A DNA stretch of 61,370 nt from Desulfovibrio sp. (GTDB taxonomy: Bacteria > Desulfobacterota > Desulfovibrionia > Desulfovibrionales > Desulfovibrionaceae), in NCBI GenBank assembly GCA_031284485.1, contig JAISZT010000080.1:1-61370 (forward strand), given 5' to 3'. Of the stretch, positions 47,378 through 56,348 are shown in pieces. How positions within the stretch are numbered: the stretch's first letter is position 1; every line of letters begins with the position of its first letter. Under the pieces are notes generated by a model that was not told the DNA's origin, ran no database searches, and was given only the letters and a program-made list of their open reading frames with translations. The position numbers and the translations under genes were made by a program.

Positions 47378-48699
47378 CAGTGACCTCCGGATACGTTATG
47401 GTAAATGGACAGCAGTTGATCCGCAGCATTTTCCCATCGAATGGATCTCATTTCCTCTTTGCAGTTTTTCACCATTTCCTCAGAAAGGCGAGGATAGCGC
47501 AAAACAGCGCAGATTTTATCGGCCATATCCCGGGTGTCCCAAAAATCGGCTTTAAGCGCATGCCTCAGAACTTCCGACACGCCGGATTGGCGCGAAAGCA
47601 GTACCGGAACATCATAGAGCATTGCTTCAAGTGGGGTAATGCCAAAAGGCTCTGACACTGACGGCATAACATAAAGATCACTAATGGCAAAAGCGCGATC
47701 CACTTCTTCGCCACGCAGAAAACCGGAAAAATGGAAACGTCTTCCAATGCGTAATTGTCCGGCGCGACGAATCAGTTGAGGCAGCATATCGCCGCTGCCG
47801 GCCATGATAAAACGCGCGTTGGGGATGCGGTCGAGCACCAGACGCGCCGCCTCCATGAAGTATTCCGGTCCTTTTTGAAAAGTTACGCGCCCCAAAAAGA
47901 GCACGCGTTTTTCATGCCGGATACGTTGGGGGATCATATAGTAACGCGCCGCTTCTTGTCGCGCCACTGCGTTGTAGACCACTTTGACCTTATCCGGCGC
48001 GACTCCATAGTTGTTTACAACTGTCTTGCGGGTCAATTCACTCACGGCAACGATGACATCAGCCGCCATAAAACCTGCCCGTTCAATGCCGGCGATATGA
48101 TGATTAATGTTTTCACCGCTGCGGTCGTATTCAGTTGCGTGGATATGCAGCACAAGCGGCTTCCCGGTTAAAATCTTTGCCAGCATTCCTGCCGGATAGG
48201 TCATCCAGTCATGGACGTGAATCACATCGTAGCTTTCCCGAAGCGCTATGGCTGCGACCAGTGAACTGAACTGCCAAACTTCATTCAATAAATCCGGTCC
48301 ATATCCTCCGTGGAGATGGTAGGTGAAAGTTTCGCCGTTTTGAATAATTGAACTATGCGTAATATGCGTGCTGTTGCTGATCCAGTGCAAAACGTCAGAA
48401 TATGTTTCTGGAGTGACATAGGGGAAAATTGGACTATCAACCGTAATGAAGCGTACATTGTCCTGCCAGATGTCCTGCCTTGCCATCATCACGCGTTTGT
48501 TGACCGCTTCAGAAACCTGTGTTCCGGATGCGGACTCCAGGCGTAAAAAGTTATTTTGTCCATCAGCAGAAATGCGCGGCAGTACAAATATGATTTCAGC
48601 GCCCTTTTTGGATAAAGCCTGAGTCATGCCATAGCAGGCTGTACCCAACCCGCCACTGATGTGTGGGGGAAATTCCCAGCCCAACATGAGTACCCGCAT
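47377..48699 (-). CDS. GT4-family glycosyltransferase, putative glycogen synthase
   Basis: This 440-residue GT-B enzyme starts MRVLMLGWEFPPHISGGLG, has HVHDWMTYPAG, the LFLGRVTFQKGPEYF nucleotide-site region and an EX7E motif in SEPFGITPLE. It is like the bacterial GT4/GT5 synthases that extend alpha-glucan, though sugar donor and product (glycogen, maltose phosphate or trehalose) are not fixed by sequence. ATG 48699 has AAGGAT at a suitable distance; the frame upstream overlaps the debranching gene. It is three bases after the upstream gene's stop. Confidence 0.85.
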   Translation of the reverse strand: MRVLMLGWEFPPHISGGLGTACYGMTQALSKKGAEIIFVLPRISADGQNNFLRLESASGTQVSEAVNKRVMMARQDIWQDNVRFITVDSPIFPYVTPETYSDVLHWISNSTHITHSSIIQNGETFTYHLHGGYGPDLLNEVWQFSSLVAAIALRESYDVIHVHDWMTYPAGMLAKILTGKPLVLHIHATEYDRSGENINHHIAGIERAGFMAADVIVAVSELTRKTVVNNYGVAPDKVKVVYNAVARQEAARYYMIPQRIRHEKRVLFLGRVTFQKGPEYFMEAARLVLDRIPNARFIMAGSGDMLPQLIRRAGQLRIGRRFHFSGFLRGEEVDRAFAISDLYVMPSVSEPFGITPLEAMLYDVPVLLSRQSGVSEVLRHALKADFWDTRDMADKICAVLRYPRLSEEMVKNCKEEMRSIRWENAADQLLSIYHNVSGGH

Positions 48700-48701
48700 G
48701 A

Positions 48702-50792
48702 TTAAATCCTTGTTGCGTCTTGTATTTTTCCGGATAGAAGCGTCATTGTAACACGACATACGCCTGCCGTATCACCGGAAACCGGGTTCGCCAGCCGGTG
48801 GGCCACCTGTTTTTCCCATTCAGTATAGACAACCGGAGCCGCCTCACGGATCAGCGTCAAAAGGCGCAGGCATTCGGCAACGCTCCACGCCTGAGCTATA
48901 CAACCGTTGGGTCTGTATGGAGGCGAGGCGTCAAAAATTTCTGAAATAGTTCCAAGGCCTGCGTCTGTCAGGTGGTCGCAGTAAAGCGGTGTAAGGGTAT
49001 CCAGCAAAGAGCTTGCCGCGCCGTCTATATCCCATGCTGTGCGCAGCAGCGCATCCGCATAATGCCCAAGCAGCCATGGCCAGACGGTACCCTGGTGATA
49101 GGCCGCGTCACGTTCTGACGGGGTTCCTTCATAATGGTATTCATACGCGCTGTCGTCAGGTGAAAGCGTACGCAGCCCAAAGGGGGTGAGCAACTTGTTG
49201 CGTACACACTCCACCACGCAGGGTTGATGCTTTTCTTCCAGCACGGGATAGGGCAGGGAAACAGCCAATATCTGATTGGGGCGAACGCTTTGGTCCAGCA
49301 TGCCGTTGAGCCAGACATCTCCAAGATATCCGGAGCCGCGCGTCACCCAGAAACGACCGTAAAAGGCCGCACGCAGGTCACGCAGCAAATTGGTGCCTTC
49401 CCATTTCGGCTCGCCGAAAAGTGAAGCCAGGTGGTCAACGAATGCCAGAGTGTTGTACCATAGAGCGTTGATTTCTACCGGGCAGCCGTGTCGCGGCGTC
49501 ACCGGCTTGCCGTCAGATTGGGCATCCATCCATGTAAGTTGGGTGTGGGCGTTGCCGGCGTGCAGCAGACCGTGAGCATCCACAAAAATATCCATGCCCG
49601 GCCCCTGGCGGTAACCCTGGACAATGGCTTTCAGCGCCGACCAGGCGTTTTCACGCACCCAGGCCAGTCCGTCCGGTTCAGATTTGAGATAGGATTGGAC
49701 AGCAAAGGCATACCAAAGCGCGGCATCCACGGTATTATACGCGTGGTTTCCATTTTCGGCAAACATATTGGGTGCCAGTCCGTTGTGCAGACTCCCGGCC
49801 ACCTGCTTGAGCACACGCAGACCAAAGGCAGTGCGCCCACTCAAAAAAGTCAGACCGGGCAGGGCGATGAGCGTGTCACGTCCCCAGGCGTCAAACCAGT
49901 GGTAACCGGCAAGCACTGCCGGCCGCCCCGAAGGAGTTTCAATACAGAACTGGCGACCGACCTGCGTCAGATTACCGATAAGCCCGCCGCCGGATTTGTG
50001 GGCGTCGAGTTTTTTACGGCTTTCTTTTTTCCATATTTTCCCAAGATCTTCAGTGCAGTATTCTGTGCCCACAGCCACATAGATATCATTTTTTTCAGAC
50101 AGGGGGATTTCCAGTACACCAGGGTTGAACAGATCTTCATCATAAGGAAACCCGCGTTCCTGTTCCTGAAAATACTCAATATGATAGTACCAGTCTGGAG
50201 AAGGATGAAATACGTGTGTGCCGTGTGTTTGAAAAAACAGTTGGGGGAGCCCTTCATAAGGGGCAATACTGAATCCGTTTTGCTGCGTCTGCGTGTCCGT
50301 TCGCAGATGTGGGTTGGCATGCGTTAACTCATGCATGTTGCGATAGGCCAGCAACGGTTTCAGGCGTAAGGTCAAGGGGGGGAGTCCGTCAGGATTTTTG
50401 ACGGAGTAGCGCAACACAAGGCGGGTTACGCCGTCAAGCAGTATTATTTCTCTGCGCAGCAGGACGTCTCCTATGCGGTAGGTGAATTCCGGCCATTGCT
50501 CAAGCTGAAAATTTTCCAGATGCTTGTGCCCGTGAGGGTAAAGTTGCTGGGGATGGCGGCGTGTGGAGAGAAAAAATTCCTTGCCCCCACCCCGCACGGA
50601 TTCTTCAAAGGTGGAGAGCAATACATGTCGTCCCTGGAGCGTGTTGACTGTAAGAAGGCCATGATATTTACGCGTATTGCAGCATAAAATGCTGCTGCTC
50701 GCATAATCTCCCTTGCCGTTTGTTAATAACCATTCTTTGCGCGATGCCCTGCGAAAGTTTTGGCAGGCGGCCTTGTCAAAGCTGAACTTCAT
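48702..50792 (-). CDS. Glycogen debranching enzyme (amylo-alpha-1,6-glucosidase type)
   Basis: This 696-residue protein matches the archaeal/bacterial-type GDE: an N-terminal beta domain (WLLTNGKGDYASSSILCCNTRKYHGLL pattern) and a C-terminal (alpha/alpha)6 GH133 barrel with the segments GYHWFDAWGRDTLIALPGL and TWMDAQ, and WYNTLAF. It trims alpha-1,6 branches of polyglucose in the cytoplasm. It is the first gene of the minus-strand operon, with a predicted promoter at 50852-50880. Confidence 0.92.
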   Translation of the reverse strand: MKFSFDKAACQNFRRASRKEWLLTNGKGDYASSSILCCNTRKYHGLLTVNTLQGRHVLLSTFEESVRGGGKEFFLSTRRHPQQLYPHGHKHLENFQLEQWPEFTYRIGDVLLRREIILLDGVTRLVLRYSVKNPDGLPPLTLRLKPLLAYRNMHELTHANPHLRTDTQTQQNGFSIAPYEGLPQLFFQTHGTHVFHPSPDWYYHIEYFQEQERGFPYDEDLFNPGVLEIPLSEKNDIYVAVGTEYCTEDLGKIWKKESRKKLDAHKSGGGLIGNLTQVGRQFCIETPSGRPAVLAGYHWFDAWGRDTLIALPGLTFLSGRTAFGLRVLKQVAGSLHNGLAPNMFAENGNHAYNTVDAALWYAFAVQSYLKSEPDGLAWVRENAWSALKAIVQGYRQGPGMDIFVDAHGLLHAGNAHTQLTWMDAQSDGKPVTPRHGCPVEINALWYNTLAFVDHLASLFGEPKWEGTNLLRDLRAAFYGRFWVTRGSGYLGDVWLNGMLDQSVRPNQILAVSLPYPVLEEKHQPCVVECVRNKLLTPFGLRTLSPDDSAYEYHYEGTPSERDAAYHQGTVWPWLLGHYADALLRTAWDIDGAASSLLDTLTPLYCDHLTDAGLGTISEIFDASPPYRPNGCIAQAWSVAECLRLLTLIREAAPVVYTEWEKQVAHRLANPVSGDTAGVCRVTMTLLSGKIQDATRI

Positions 50793-51113
50793 ACAGTCTC
50801 CTGAACATACAGTTTTAACCAGGGGCAGTTGCGTGCTTAAATACTTGTAGAATTTTACAGCAATTATTTTCTTTTGTCGAGCAATTGAATCCAGTATTTG
50901 AATTCAATCATTCAGGACGAGTACACCAAAAAAATTCGTGCATGATTTTGCTGTTTATTTGACAGTAAAAATGTAAAAATTTGGACAAGTAAAAACCACG
51001 ACAACATTAGCGGATGATCATACATTAGAAAAATAAAAAACGGGTCTGAACGTGAAATTGGGAGGCGATTCTCCAGGCGACGAATCTCTGAAAAACACAG
51101 TATTGCCGTTAAA
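50793..51113. other. Intergenic region upstream of the polyglucose operon
   Basis: No gene is seen in this 321-base A/T-rich stretch. It holds the operon promoter at 50852-50880 and, just upstream of its -35 box, an inverted repeat ATTGAAT/ATTCAAT (50884-50890 and 50902-50908) that could be a regulator site. The remainder, downstream of the DUF1992 gene, shows no strong terminator. Confidence 0.4.
50852..50880 (-). promoter_or_regulatory. Predicted sigma70 promoter of the polyglucose operon
   Basis: Minus strand TCGACA (50875-50880), a 17-base spacer, and TAAAAT (50852-50857); each box matches five of six consensus positions. It gives a leader of about 50 bases before the debranching enzyme. 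Confidence 0.5.
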
Positions 51114-51515
51114 TTATTCATATTTTTTGTGTTTGGCGAGAACATTCAGAATTCTTGTGTAATAGCAGTCATTTTCTTCCAGATACAGGGGGCGCTGCTG
51201 CCGCGCCGCCGCTCGCGCAACCAGCAAGCGCAGCTTTTGCATCAGACGGACGCGCTCCTGCTCGTCAGCGCAGTGCTCAAGCATATCGGCCAGCCTGGTC
51301 ATTTCCTTGCGTTCCGCCAGTTCCGGCGGCAGGCAGTTCGCATTGCGCAGAATTTTGTAGGCCATACGCAATTCTTCGGGGATATGGCTCGCATCCTCCA
51401 GTTGCAACGGCTGCCCCTGACCGGGCAGACTGTCAAAGTCACCTTTTGCCTGTGCCTCTTCTATGCGTTTTTCAGCGATGAATTGAATGGCGGACAGCGG
51501 GTTCAAGTTGTTCAT
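51114..51515 (-). CDS. DUF1992 (DnaJ-homologue-associated) protein
   Basis: This 133-residue protein contains the DUF1992 domain, also found in the DNAJC28 family, with AEKRIEEAQAKGDFDSLPGQGQPL and ELRMAYKILRNANCLPPE. No J domain is present. The function is unknown. I chose ATG 51515 with the gene starting four bases after mutS; two codons for an alternative upstream start overlap mutS. Confidence 0.85.
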   Translation of the reverse strand: MNNLNPLSAIQFIAEKRIEEAQAKGDFDSLPGQGQPLQLEDASHIPEELRMAYKILRNANCLPPELAERKEMTRLADMLEHCADEQERVRLMQKLRLLVARAAARQQRPLYLEENDCYYTRILNVLAKHKKYE

Positions 51516-51519
51516 GTCG

Positions 51520-54225
51520 TCAGTTTGTCCGCGCATCGTCGGAGGCTGGTGCTGCCCAGGTCTGTTTCCATTCGGTCAGCAGTTTGAGCGCGTCCAGGGG
51601 TGTCATTGCTTCCAGGGAGATTTTTTGCAATTGCCGGACAAGCGGATGTTCTTCCTGTGAAGCCGCATTGTTTCTGTGCGGCAGATTGGCAGGAGTTTGA
51701 GAAAAGGGGCTTGCCTCTTGTCTGTCTGTCAGTGATATGAGAACAGACTTCGTCATTTTACGTGTGCCTTCACGGCTCTGTTCCAGCGCGGCCAGAATCT
51801 GTTTTGCCCTTTGCACTACCGGAGCAGGCACACCGGCAAGGCGGGCCACTTCAACGCCGTAACTCCGGTCAGACGGGCCGGGGACGAGTTTATGAAGAAA
51901 CAAAATATCGTTGTTGTATTCGCGTATGGCGATATTCATGGTGAACACGCCGGGGATGCGGCCTTCCAGCGCCGTGAGTTCATGATAATGGGTGGCGAAG
52001 AGTGTGCGCAGTGAACCGTTTGTGCGTTTTGCCAGATCTTCAACAACAGCCCAGGCCAGGGCCAGACCATCGTAAGTGCTTGTGCCGCGCCCGATTTCAT
52101 CAAGAATTATCAGACTGCGTTTCGTCGCCTGACGCAGGATGCGGGCTGTTTCCATCATTTCAACCATGAAGGTGCTCTGATCACGGACAAGATCGTCCGA
52201 AGCGCCGACGCGTGAAAACAGGCGATCAACTATGCCCAGCGTCGCCTCGGAGGCGGGCACCATGGAACCTGTCTGCGCCAGCAGGCAGATGATCGCCACC
52301 TGACGGAGCACGGTTGATTTGCCCGCCATATTGGGGCCGGTCAGCAGACAGAGGCGACGCTTCTGATCCAGACAGAAACTGTTGGGCACAAAATTCGCGC
52401 TGCCCGTTATAAACTCAACAACGGGGTGGCGGCCTTCACGAATTTTCAGGTTGGCGTCGTCAGTGAGCGTCGGCATGACCCAGTTGTTCTTGCGCCCTGT
52501 CTGGGCAAGGCTTTGCCAGTAGTCCATCTGGGCGACGACATCGGCCATGTGTATGACGCGTTCCCGTTGCGATGCGATATGTTCGCGCAATTCCTGAAAT
52601 AATGTGTACTCAAGATTTTTTCGCGCTTCCGCCGACGCAAGTATTTCTTCTTCCAGTTTCTTGAGCGCCGGAGTCGTGAAACGCTCGGCATTGGCCAGAG
52701 TCTGGCGGCGTATGAAGTATTCCGGGACAGCGACGGAACGCTGTGCGCGCGACAACTCATAATAATACCCGAAAACGCGGTTGTAGCCGAGTTTCAGTTT
52801 TGCGCCGCCGACGGCTTGCTGCTCTTCAGTCAGCAACAACTGAAGTTTTTGATCGCCGTGCTCGGCAAGCTCTATAAGCCTGTCCAGATCGGCATGGTAG
52901 CCGTTTTTAAAAAGGCCTCCTTCCGTGATGAGTGTTGGCGGGTTGTCCAGCAGGGCGGAATGCAGAAGGGCATGGCAATCCCCCAGAGGATCCCAGTTTT
53001 TTATGATCTGTTGAATGCACTGCGGGGGGGTGTTGTTCGGGGACAGTTCGTCGGAAGTACCCTGCAGGGCATTGTAAACTTGCGGAAGGGCGGCAAGGCT
53101 GTCGCGCAAGGCGATAAAATCGCGCGGATGGGCGCGGTTAAGTTTTATCCGCGTGGACAGGCGCTCCAGGTCGTATACCTTGTTGAGGGCGTTGCGCAGA
53201 TTTGTCCGACGGTTGTCGTCATTGTAAAAGTATAACACAGCTTCCTGAATGCGTCTGATGGGCGCGGCTTCCCGCCAGGGATGGCGCAGCATGTCGCCCA
53301 AAAGCCGCCCTCCCATCGGTGTTATGGTGTTGTCCAGCGTATGACGCAGTGTTCCCTTGCCTTTTTGCCCGTTGAACCGCGTGAAAATTTCAAGATTGCG
53401 TTCGGTCACTTCGTCTATGAGGAGATGACGGCTCAAATTCAACAGATTAAACTGCCCGAGATGATTGGGGGCGCGTAACTGGGTTTGGTTCAGATACGTC
53501 AGCAGCGCGCCGCAGGCGCGTATGACTTCCGGTTTGTTTTTCAACCCCAGGGCGTCAGGCTCACGTACTTCCTGCGATATGAGCAAAATTTCTGTCGCGC
53601 GATTCAGGTCAAACCGAATTTTCGGCATGCGCAGCGGATGCGTTTCATCCGGCAGGGCATGAGGAGGAATGGCAAGATCTTCTGGAATCAGAAGTTCGCG
53701 CGGCTTCAGTTTTCGCACCCATTGCCAAAGATCCGGAGGGTGTTTGAATTCAACGCCCGACCATTGACCTGTAGAAATGTCCGCCCAGACAAAACCGCCG
53801 TATTCGCGTCCATCGTCATAGTAGACAGAGCCGAGATAGTTGTGGGTTTTGACGTCAAGGCTCGCGTCTTCGAGCACAGTGCCTGGCGTGATGACGCAGG
53901 TCACGTCCCGGTTGACCAGCCCTTTTGCAAGTTTTGGGTCTTCAGTCTGATCGCAGACGGCGACATGGTAACCTTTTTCAATAAGCTGGGCGATATAGCT
54001 TTGCACCGAATGCCAGGGCACGCCGCACATGGGCACAGGGTTGGCCGATTCCTTGTTGCGGCTGGTCAGGGTAATTTGCAGTTCACGCGCGGCAGTCAGG
54101 GCGTCTTCATAAAACATTTCATAAAAATCGCCCATGCGATAAAAGAGCAGGGCATCAGGGTAGTCAGCCTTGATGCTGAGGTACTGCTCCAGCATGGGCG
54201 TAATTTTGACGGGCGATTCCGGCAT
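51520..54225 (-). CDS. mutS: DNA mismatch repair protein MutS
   Basis: MutS (901 residues) recognises mismatches and recruits MutL. The N-terminal mismatch-binding domain has the FYEMF motif (in YRMGDFYEMFYEDA), and the C-terminal ATPase has Walker A GPNMAGKST and the STFMVEM and DEIGRGTSTYDGL segments. I chose ATG 54225 (MPESPVKITPMLEQY). Frame upstream is open but lacks similarity. It is in a minus-strand group with the LapA-like and HIT genes. Confidence 0.95.
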   Translation of the reverse strand: MPESPVKITPMLEQYLSIKADYPDALLFYRMGDFYEMFYEDALTAARELQITLTSRNKESANPVPMCGVPWHSVQSYIAQLIEKGYHVAVCDQTEDPKLAKGLVNRDVTCVITPGTVLEDASLDVKTHNYLGSVYYDDGREYGGFVWADISTGQWSGVEFKHPPDLWQWVRKLKPRELLIPEDLAIPPHALPDETHPLRMPKIRFDLNRATEILLISQEVREPDALGLKNKPEVIRACGALLTYLNQTQLRAPNHLGQFNLLNLSRHLLIDEVTERNLEIFTRFNGQKGKGTLRHTLDNTITPMGGRLLGDMLRHPWREAAPIRRIQEAVLYFYNDDNRRTNLRNALNKVYDLERLSTRIKLNRAHPRDFIALRDSLAALPQVYNALQGTSDELSPNNTPPQCIQQIIKNWDPLGDCHALLHSALLDNPPTLITEGGLFKNGYHADLDRLIELAEHGDQKLQLLLTEEQQAVGGAKLKLGYNRVFGYYYELSRAQRSVAVPEYFIRRQTLANAERFTTPALKKLEEEILASAEARKNLEYTLFQELREHIASQRERVIHMADVVAQMDYWQSLAQTGRKNNWVMPTLTDDANLKIREGRHPVVEFITGSANFVPNSFCLDQKRRLCLLTGPNMAGKSTVLRQVAIICLLAQTGSMVPASEATLGIVDRLFSRVGASDDLVRDQSTFMVEMMETARILRQATKRSLIILDEIGRGTSTYDGLALAWAVVEDLAKRTNGSLRTLFATHYHELTALEGRIPGVFTMNIAIREYNNDILFLHKLVPGPSDRSYGVEVARLAGVPAPVVQRAKQILAALEQSREGTRKMTKSVLISLTDRQEASPFSQTPANLPHRNNAASQEEHPLVRQLQKISLEAMTPLDALKLLTEWKQTWAAPASDDARTN

Positions 54226-54317
54226 CAGGATGCACACACAGGCCAGTCTGCGACAGTCACGGCGTGCGGCAACATGCGTCATTGCCTCCGACTTCAGTCA
54301 GCAGGCCGACCGTGACG

Positions 54318-54707
54318 TCAAGGTTTATCAGGATCAGGCGATGTCACGTCATCCGGCAAACGGTTTTTCATGTTTTGCAGAAAAGCGTTGCCTGGCGATT
54401 CCTTACAGGATTTTTTCAATTTTTCAACTTCGTGTTCAAGGTTGCTGATGCGCCATTTGTTTTTCATCAACTTGGCAGAAAGGTTCAACTTGTCCCAGAT
54501 AAGAATCGCGAGGGAGAACAGTGCCCCAAGGAAAAAGGCCGCCGCCACAATATAGTAAAAAGGCAGCGGGCTTGAGGACACCGGAGGGATGAACAGAAGA
54601 TTGAGCGTGAGCACAATATCTTGTGAAAGCGCGCTATGGTTTTGAGAAAAGAAGACAAGCGTCAGAAAAACGAGCACAATGAGCAGCAACACCTTGATGT
54701 AACGCAT
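54318..54707 (-). CDS. LapA-domain membrane protein
   Basis: This 129-residue protein has two membrane helices (about residues 4-22 and 48-70) and a cytoplasmic coiled-coil tail, the pattern of LapA (DUF1049) proteins linked to lipopolysaccharide assembly control in enterobacteria. The FFSQNHSA motif after the first helix is typical. The function here is inferred only from the domain. It lies 11 bases after the HIT gene and 92 bases before mutS. Confidence 0.8.
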   Translation of the reverse strand: MRYIKVLLLIVLVFLTLVFFSQNHSALSQDIVLTLNLLFIPPVSSSPLPFYYIVAAAFFLGALFSLAILIWDKLNLSAKLMKNKWRISNLEHEVEKLKKSCKESPGNAFLQNMKNRLPDDVTSPDPDKP

Positions 54708-54718
54708 AGATACGCTCC

Positions 54719-55195
54719 TTATGTGAAATACGGTTTCAAAGATGTATAGGTTTGTGTGAGATATTCGGGTATTGTGCGCATTTCGTCAAATACGGCCAGA
54801 AAGGAAGAATCGCCGTTCCAGCGTGGGACGAGATGAAAGTGCAGGTGTTCGCGAATCCCTGCACCGGCCGCCTGCCCCTGATTGAGCCCGACGTTGATGC
54901 CCTCGCAGAGAAAGTGGACTTTGAGAATTTTTGTGCAACTCTGCATCAGGTCAATCATTTCATGCCTTTCTTCTGTTGCCAGATCGGCAAGTTCCATGGT
55001 GTGCCGAAAGGGGCAAATCATGAGGTGTCCATTATTGTAGGGAAATTTGTTCATAATTACAAAAGCGTACTTACCCCGTTGCAATACCAGACGTTCTTCA
55101 TCTTCATACGTTGAGGCAGGCAAACAAAAAACGCAACTGTCCGGTTTTGGTGCAAGAATATACTGGATACGCCACGGTGTCCATAATTGCTTCAT
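54719..55195 (-). CDS. HIT-family protein (nucleotide hydrolase/transferase)
   Basis: This 158-residue protein has the histidine-triad motif HLHFHLVPRW and a CVFC zinc-like pair near residues 21-24. It resembles the Ap4A phosphorylase/HIT-type enzymes that cleave nucleotides such as diadenosine polyphosphates. I chose ATG 55195; a longer frame upstream would cover the promoter. The -10 box lies ten bases from the ATG and no Shine-Dalgarno is visible. Confidence 0.88.
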   Translation of the reverse strand: MKQLWTPWRIQYILAPKPDSCVFCLPASTYEDEERLVLQRGKYAFVIMNKFPYNNGHLMICPFRHTMELADLATEERHEMIDLMQSCTKILKVHFLCEGINVGLNQGQAAGAGIREHLHFHLVPRWNGDSSFLAVFDEMRTIPEYLTQTYTSLKPYFT

Positions 55196-55204
55196 AATTA
55201 TTTG

Positions 55205-55233
55205 AGTATATAATGCAGCAAGGCTGATAGCAA
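55205..55233 (-). promoter_or_regulatory. Predicted sigma70 promoter of the HIT-lapA-mutS group
   Basis: Minus strand TTGCTA (55228-55233), a 17-base spacer, and TATACT (55205-55210). The expected start of transcription is at about 55198, three bases from the ATG. Confidence 0.4.
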
Positions 55234-55281
55234 GCAATGTTTGGAGTATTTTGTTCTGTGATTATCGGCGCGCGGAAATGC

Positions 55282-55310
55282 TTGACACCACGCATAGCTA
55301 CCAGTAATCT
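55282..55310 (+). promoter_or_regulatory. Predicted sigma70 promoter of the fur-family gene
   Basis: A consensus TTGACA (55282-55287) with TAATCT (55305-55310) after 17 bases. The start codon 55333 has GGGGGG upstream. No clear Fur or PerR box was identified. Confidence 0.4.
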
Positions 55311-55332
55311 TTATAAAAAGCTGGGGGGTCGA

Positions 55333-55743
55333 ATGGGTTGCCGACAAACGCGAATGACACGTCAACGTGCTGTAATCTTGGAAGAATTATGTAACGTCAA
55401 AACCCATCCCACAGCTGATGAACTATACAATATTGTCCGCAGGCGGCTACCGAAAATAAGCCTTGGCACCGTGTACAGAAATCTGGATTTTCTGGAGGAG
55501 AACGGCAAGATTGTCCGTCTCGGTTTGGGGGCCATCAGGCATTATGATGGTGATGTAGCCCCGCACCATCATGTACGTTGTATTTACTGCGGCCGTATCG
55601 CCGACATCGCGCACCCTGTTCACGCATTGCCCCTGGACGCTGTGACTGCGCCGGGCTTTGCCGTCATACTGGCCGTACGCGTTGAATTTGACGGTGTGTG
55701 CGGCCGGTGCGCCGGGCTTGCCGGCAAAACGGGCGAGGCTTGA
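55333..55743 (+). CDS. Fur-family transcriptional regulator (PerR-like)
   Basis: This 136-residue regulator has the Fur winged-helix domain (MTRQRAVILEEL, HPTADELYNIVRRRLPKISLGTVYRNLDFL), metal-site histidines in PHHHVRC (H78-H80) and two structural-zinc pairs, C83/C86 and C123/C126. It may sense iron, peroxide or zinc. I chose ATG 55333 over longer in-frame starts because of the ribosome site and the promoter. It is followed by bacterioferritin, which suggests that it controls iron storage or peroxide defence. Confidence 0.9.
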   Translation: MGCRQTRMTRQRAVILEELCNVKTHPTADELYNIVRRRLPKISLGTVYRNLDFLEENGKIVRLGLGAIRHYDGDVAPHHHVRCIYCGRIADIAHPVHALPLDAVTAPGFAVILAVRVEFDGVCGRCAGLAGKTGEA

Positions 55744-55813
55744 ATGTTCTTCAAATATTGTTAATACTGCACCCCATGGGTGATACGATGTTAACCATTT
55801 TAAGGAGACAATT

Positions 55814-56338
55814 ATGGCCGCTGTGAAAAAAGAGAAAAAAAGCAAAGTTATTGACGCGCTGAACAAGGCGCGCTCCATGGAACTGCACGCGATCCACCAG
55901 TATATGAACCAGCACTACAGCCTGGACGACAAGGATTACGGCACGCTGGCTTCCAATATGAAGCTTATCGCCGTTGACGAGATGCGTCATGCTGAAAATT
56001 TTGCTGAACGCGTCAAAACACTTGGCGGCGAGCCGACGGTTCAGAGAGACGGCGTTGTCAAAACCGGTCAGGACGTTCTGGCGATTTATGAAGCCGACGC
56101 AAGCCAGGAAGGGGCCACGATCGAAACATACAGCCAGTTTGTTAAATTGTGCCATGACCAGGGAGACAATATTTCCGCTCGTCTGTTCGAGAGCATCATT
56201 GACGAAGAGCAGGCGCATATGTGCTATTACGAGAACATCGCCGGGCACATCAAAACGCTTGGCGCCACATATCTTGCCAATATAGCGGGCACGCCGTCGG
56301 ATACCGGTTCGACGAAGGGCTTTGTGACAAATAACTGA
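55814..56338 (+). CDS. bfr: Bacterioferritin
   Basis: This 174-residue four-helix protein is close to the D. desulfuricans bacterioferritin, which uniquely binds an iron-coproporphyrin III haem. Ferroxidase ligands are visible as ELHAIHQY (E23, H26), E56 and H59 in DEMRHAEN, and EEQAH in the last helix. Met57 matches the known haem ligand. It stores iron and consumes peroxide or oxygen. AAGGAGA precedes the start. The nitroreductase starts ten bases after it. Confidence 0.95.
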   Translation: MAAVKKEKKSKVIDALNKARSMELHAIHQYMNQHYSLDDKDYGTLASNMKLIAVDEMRHAENFAERVKTLGGEPTVQRDGVVKTGQDVLAIYEADASQEGATIETYSQFVKLCHDQGDNISARLFESIIDEEQAHMCYYENIAGHIKTLGATYLANIAGTPSDTGSTKGFVTNN

Positions 56339-56348
56339 GGGAAGGTCA

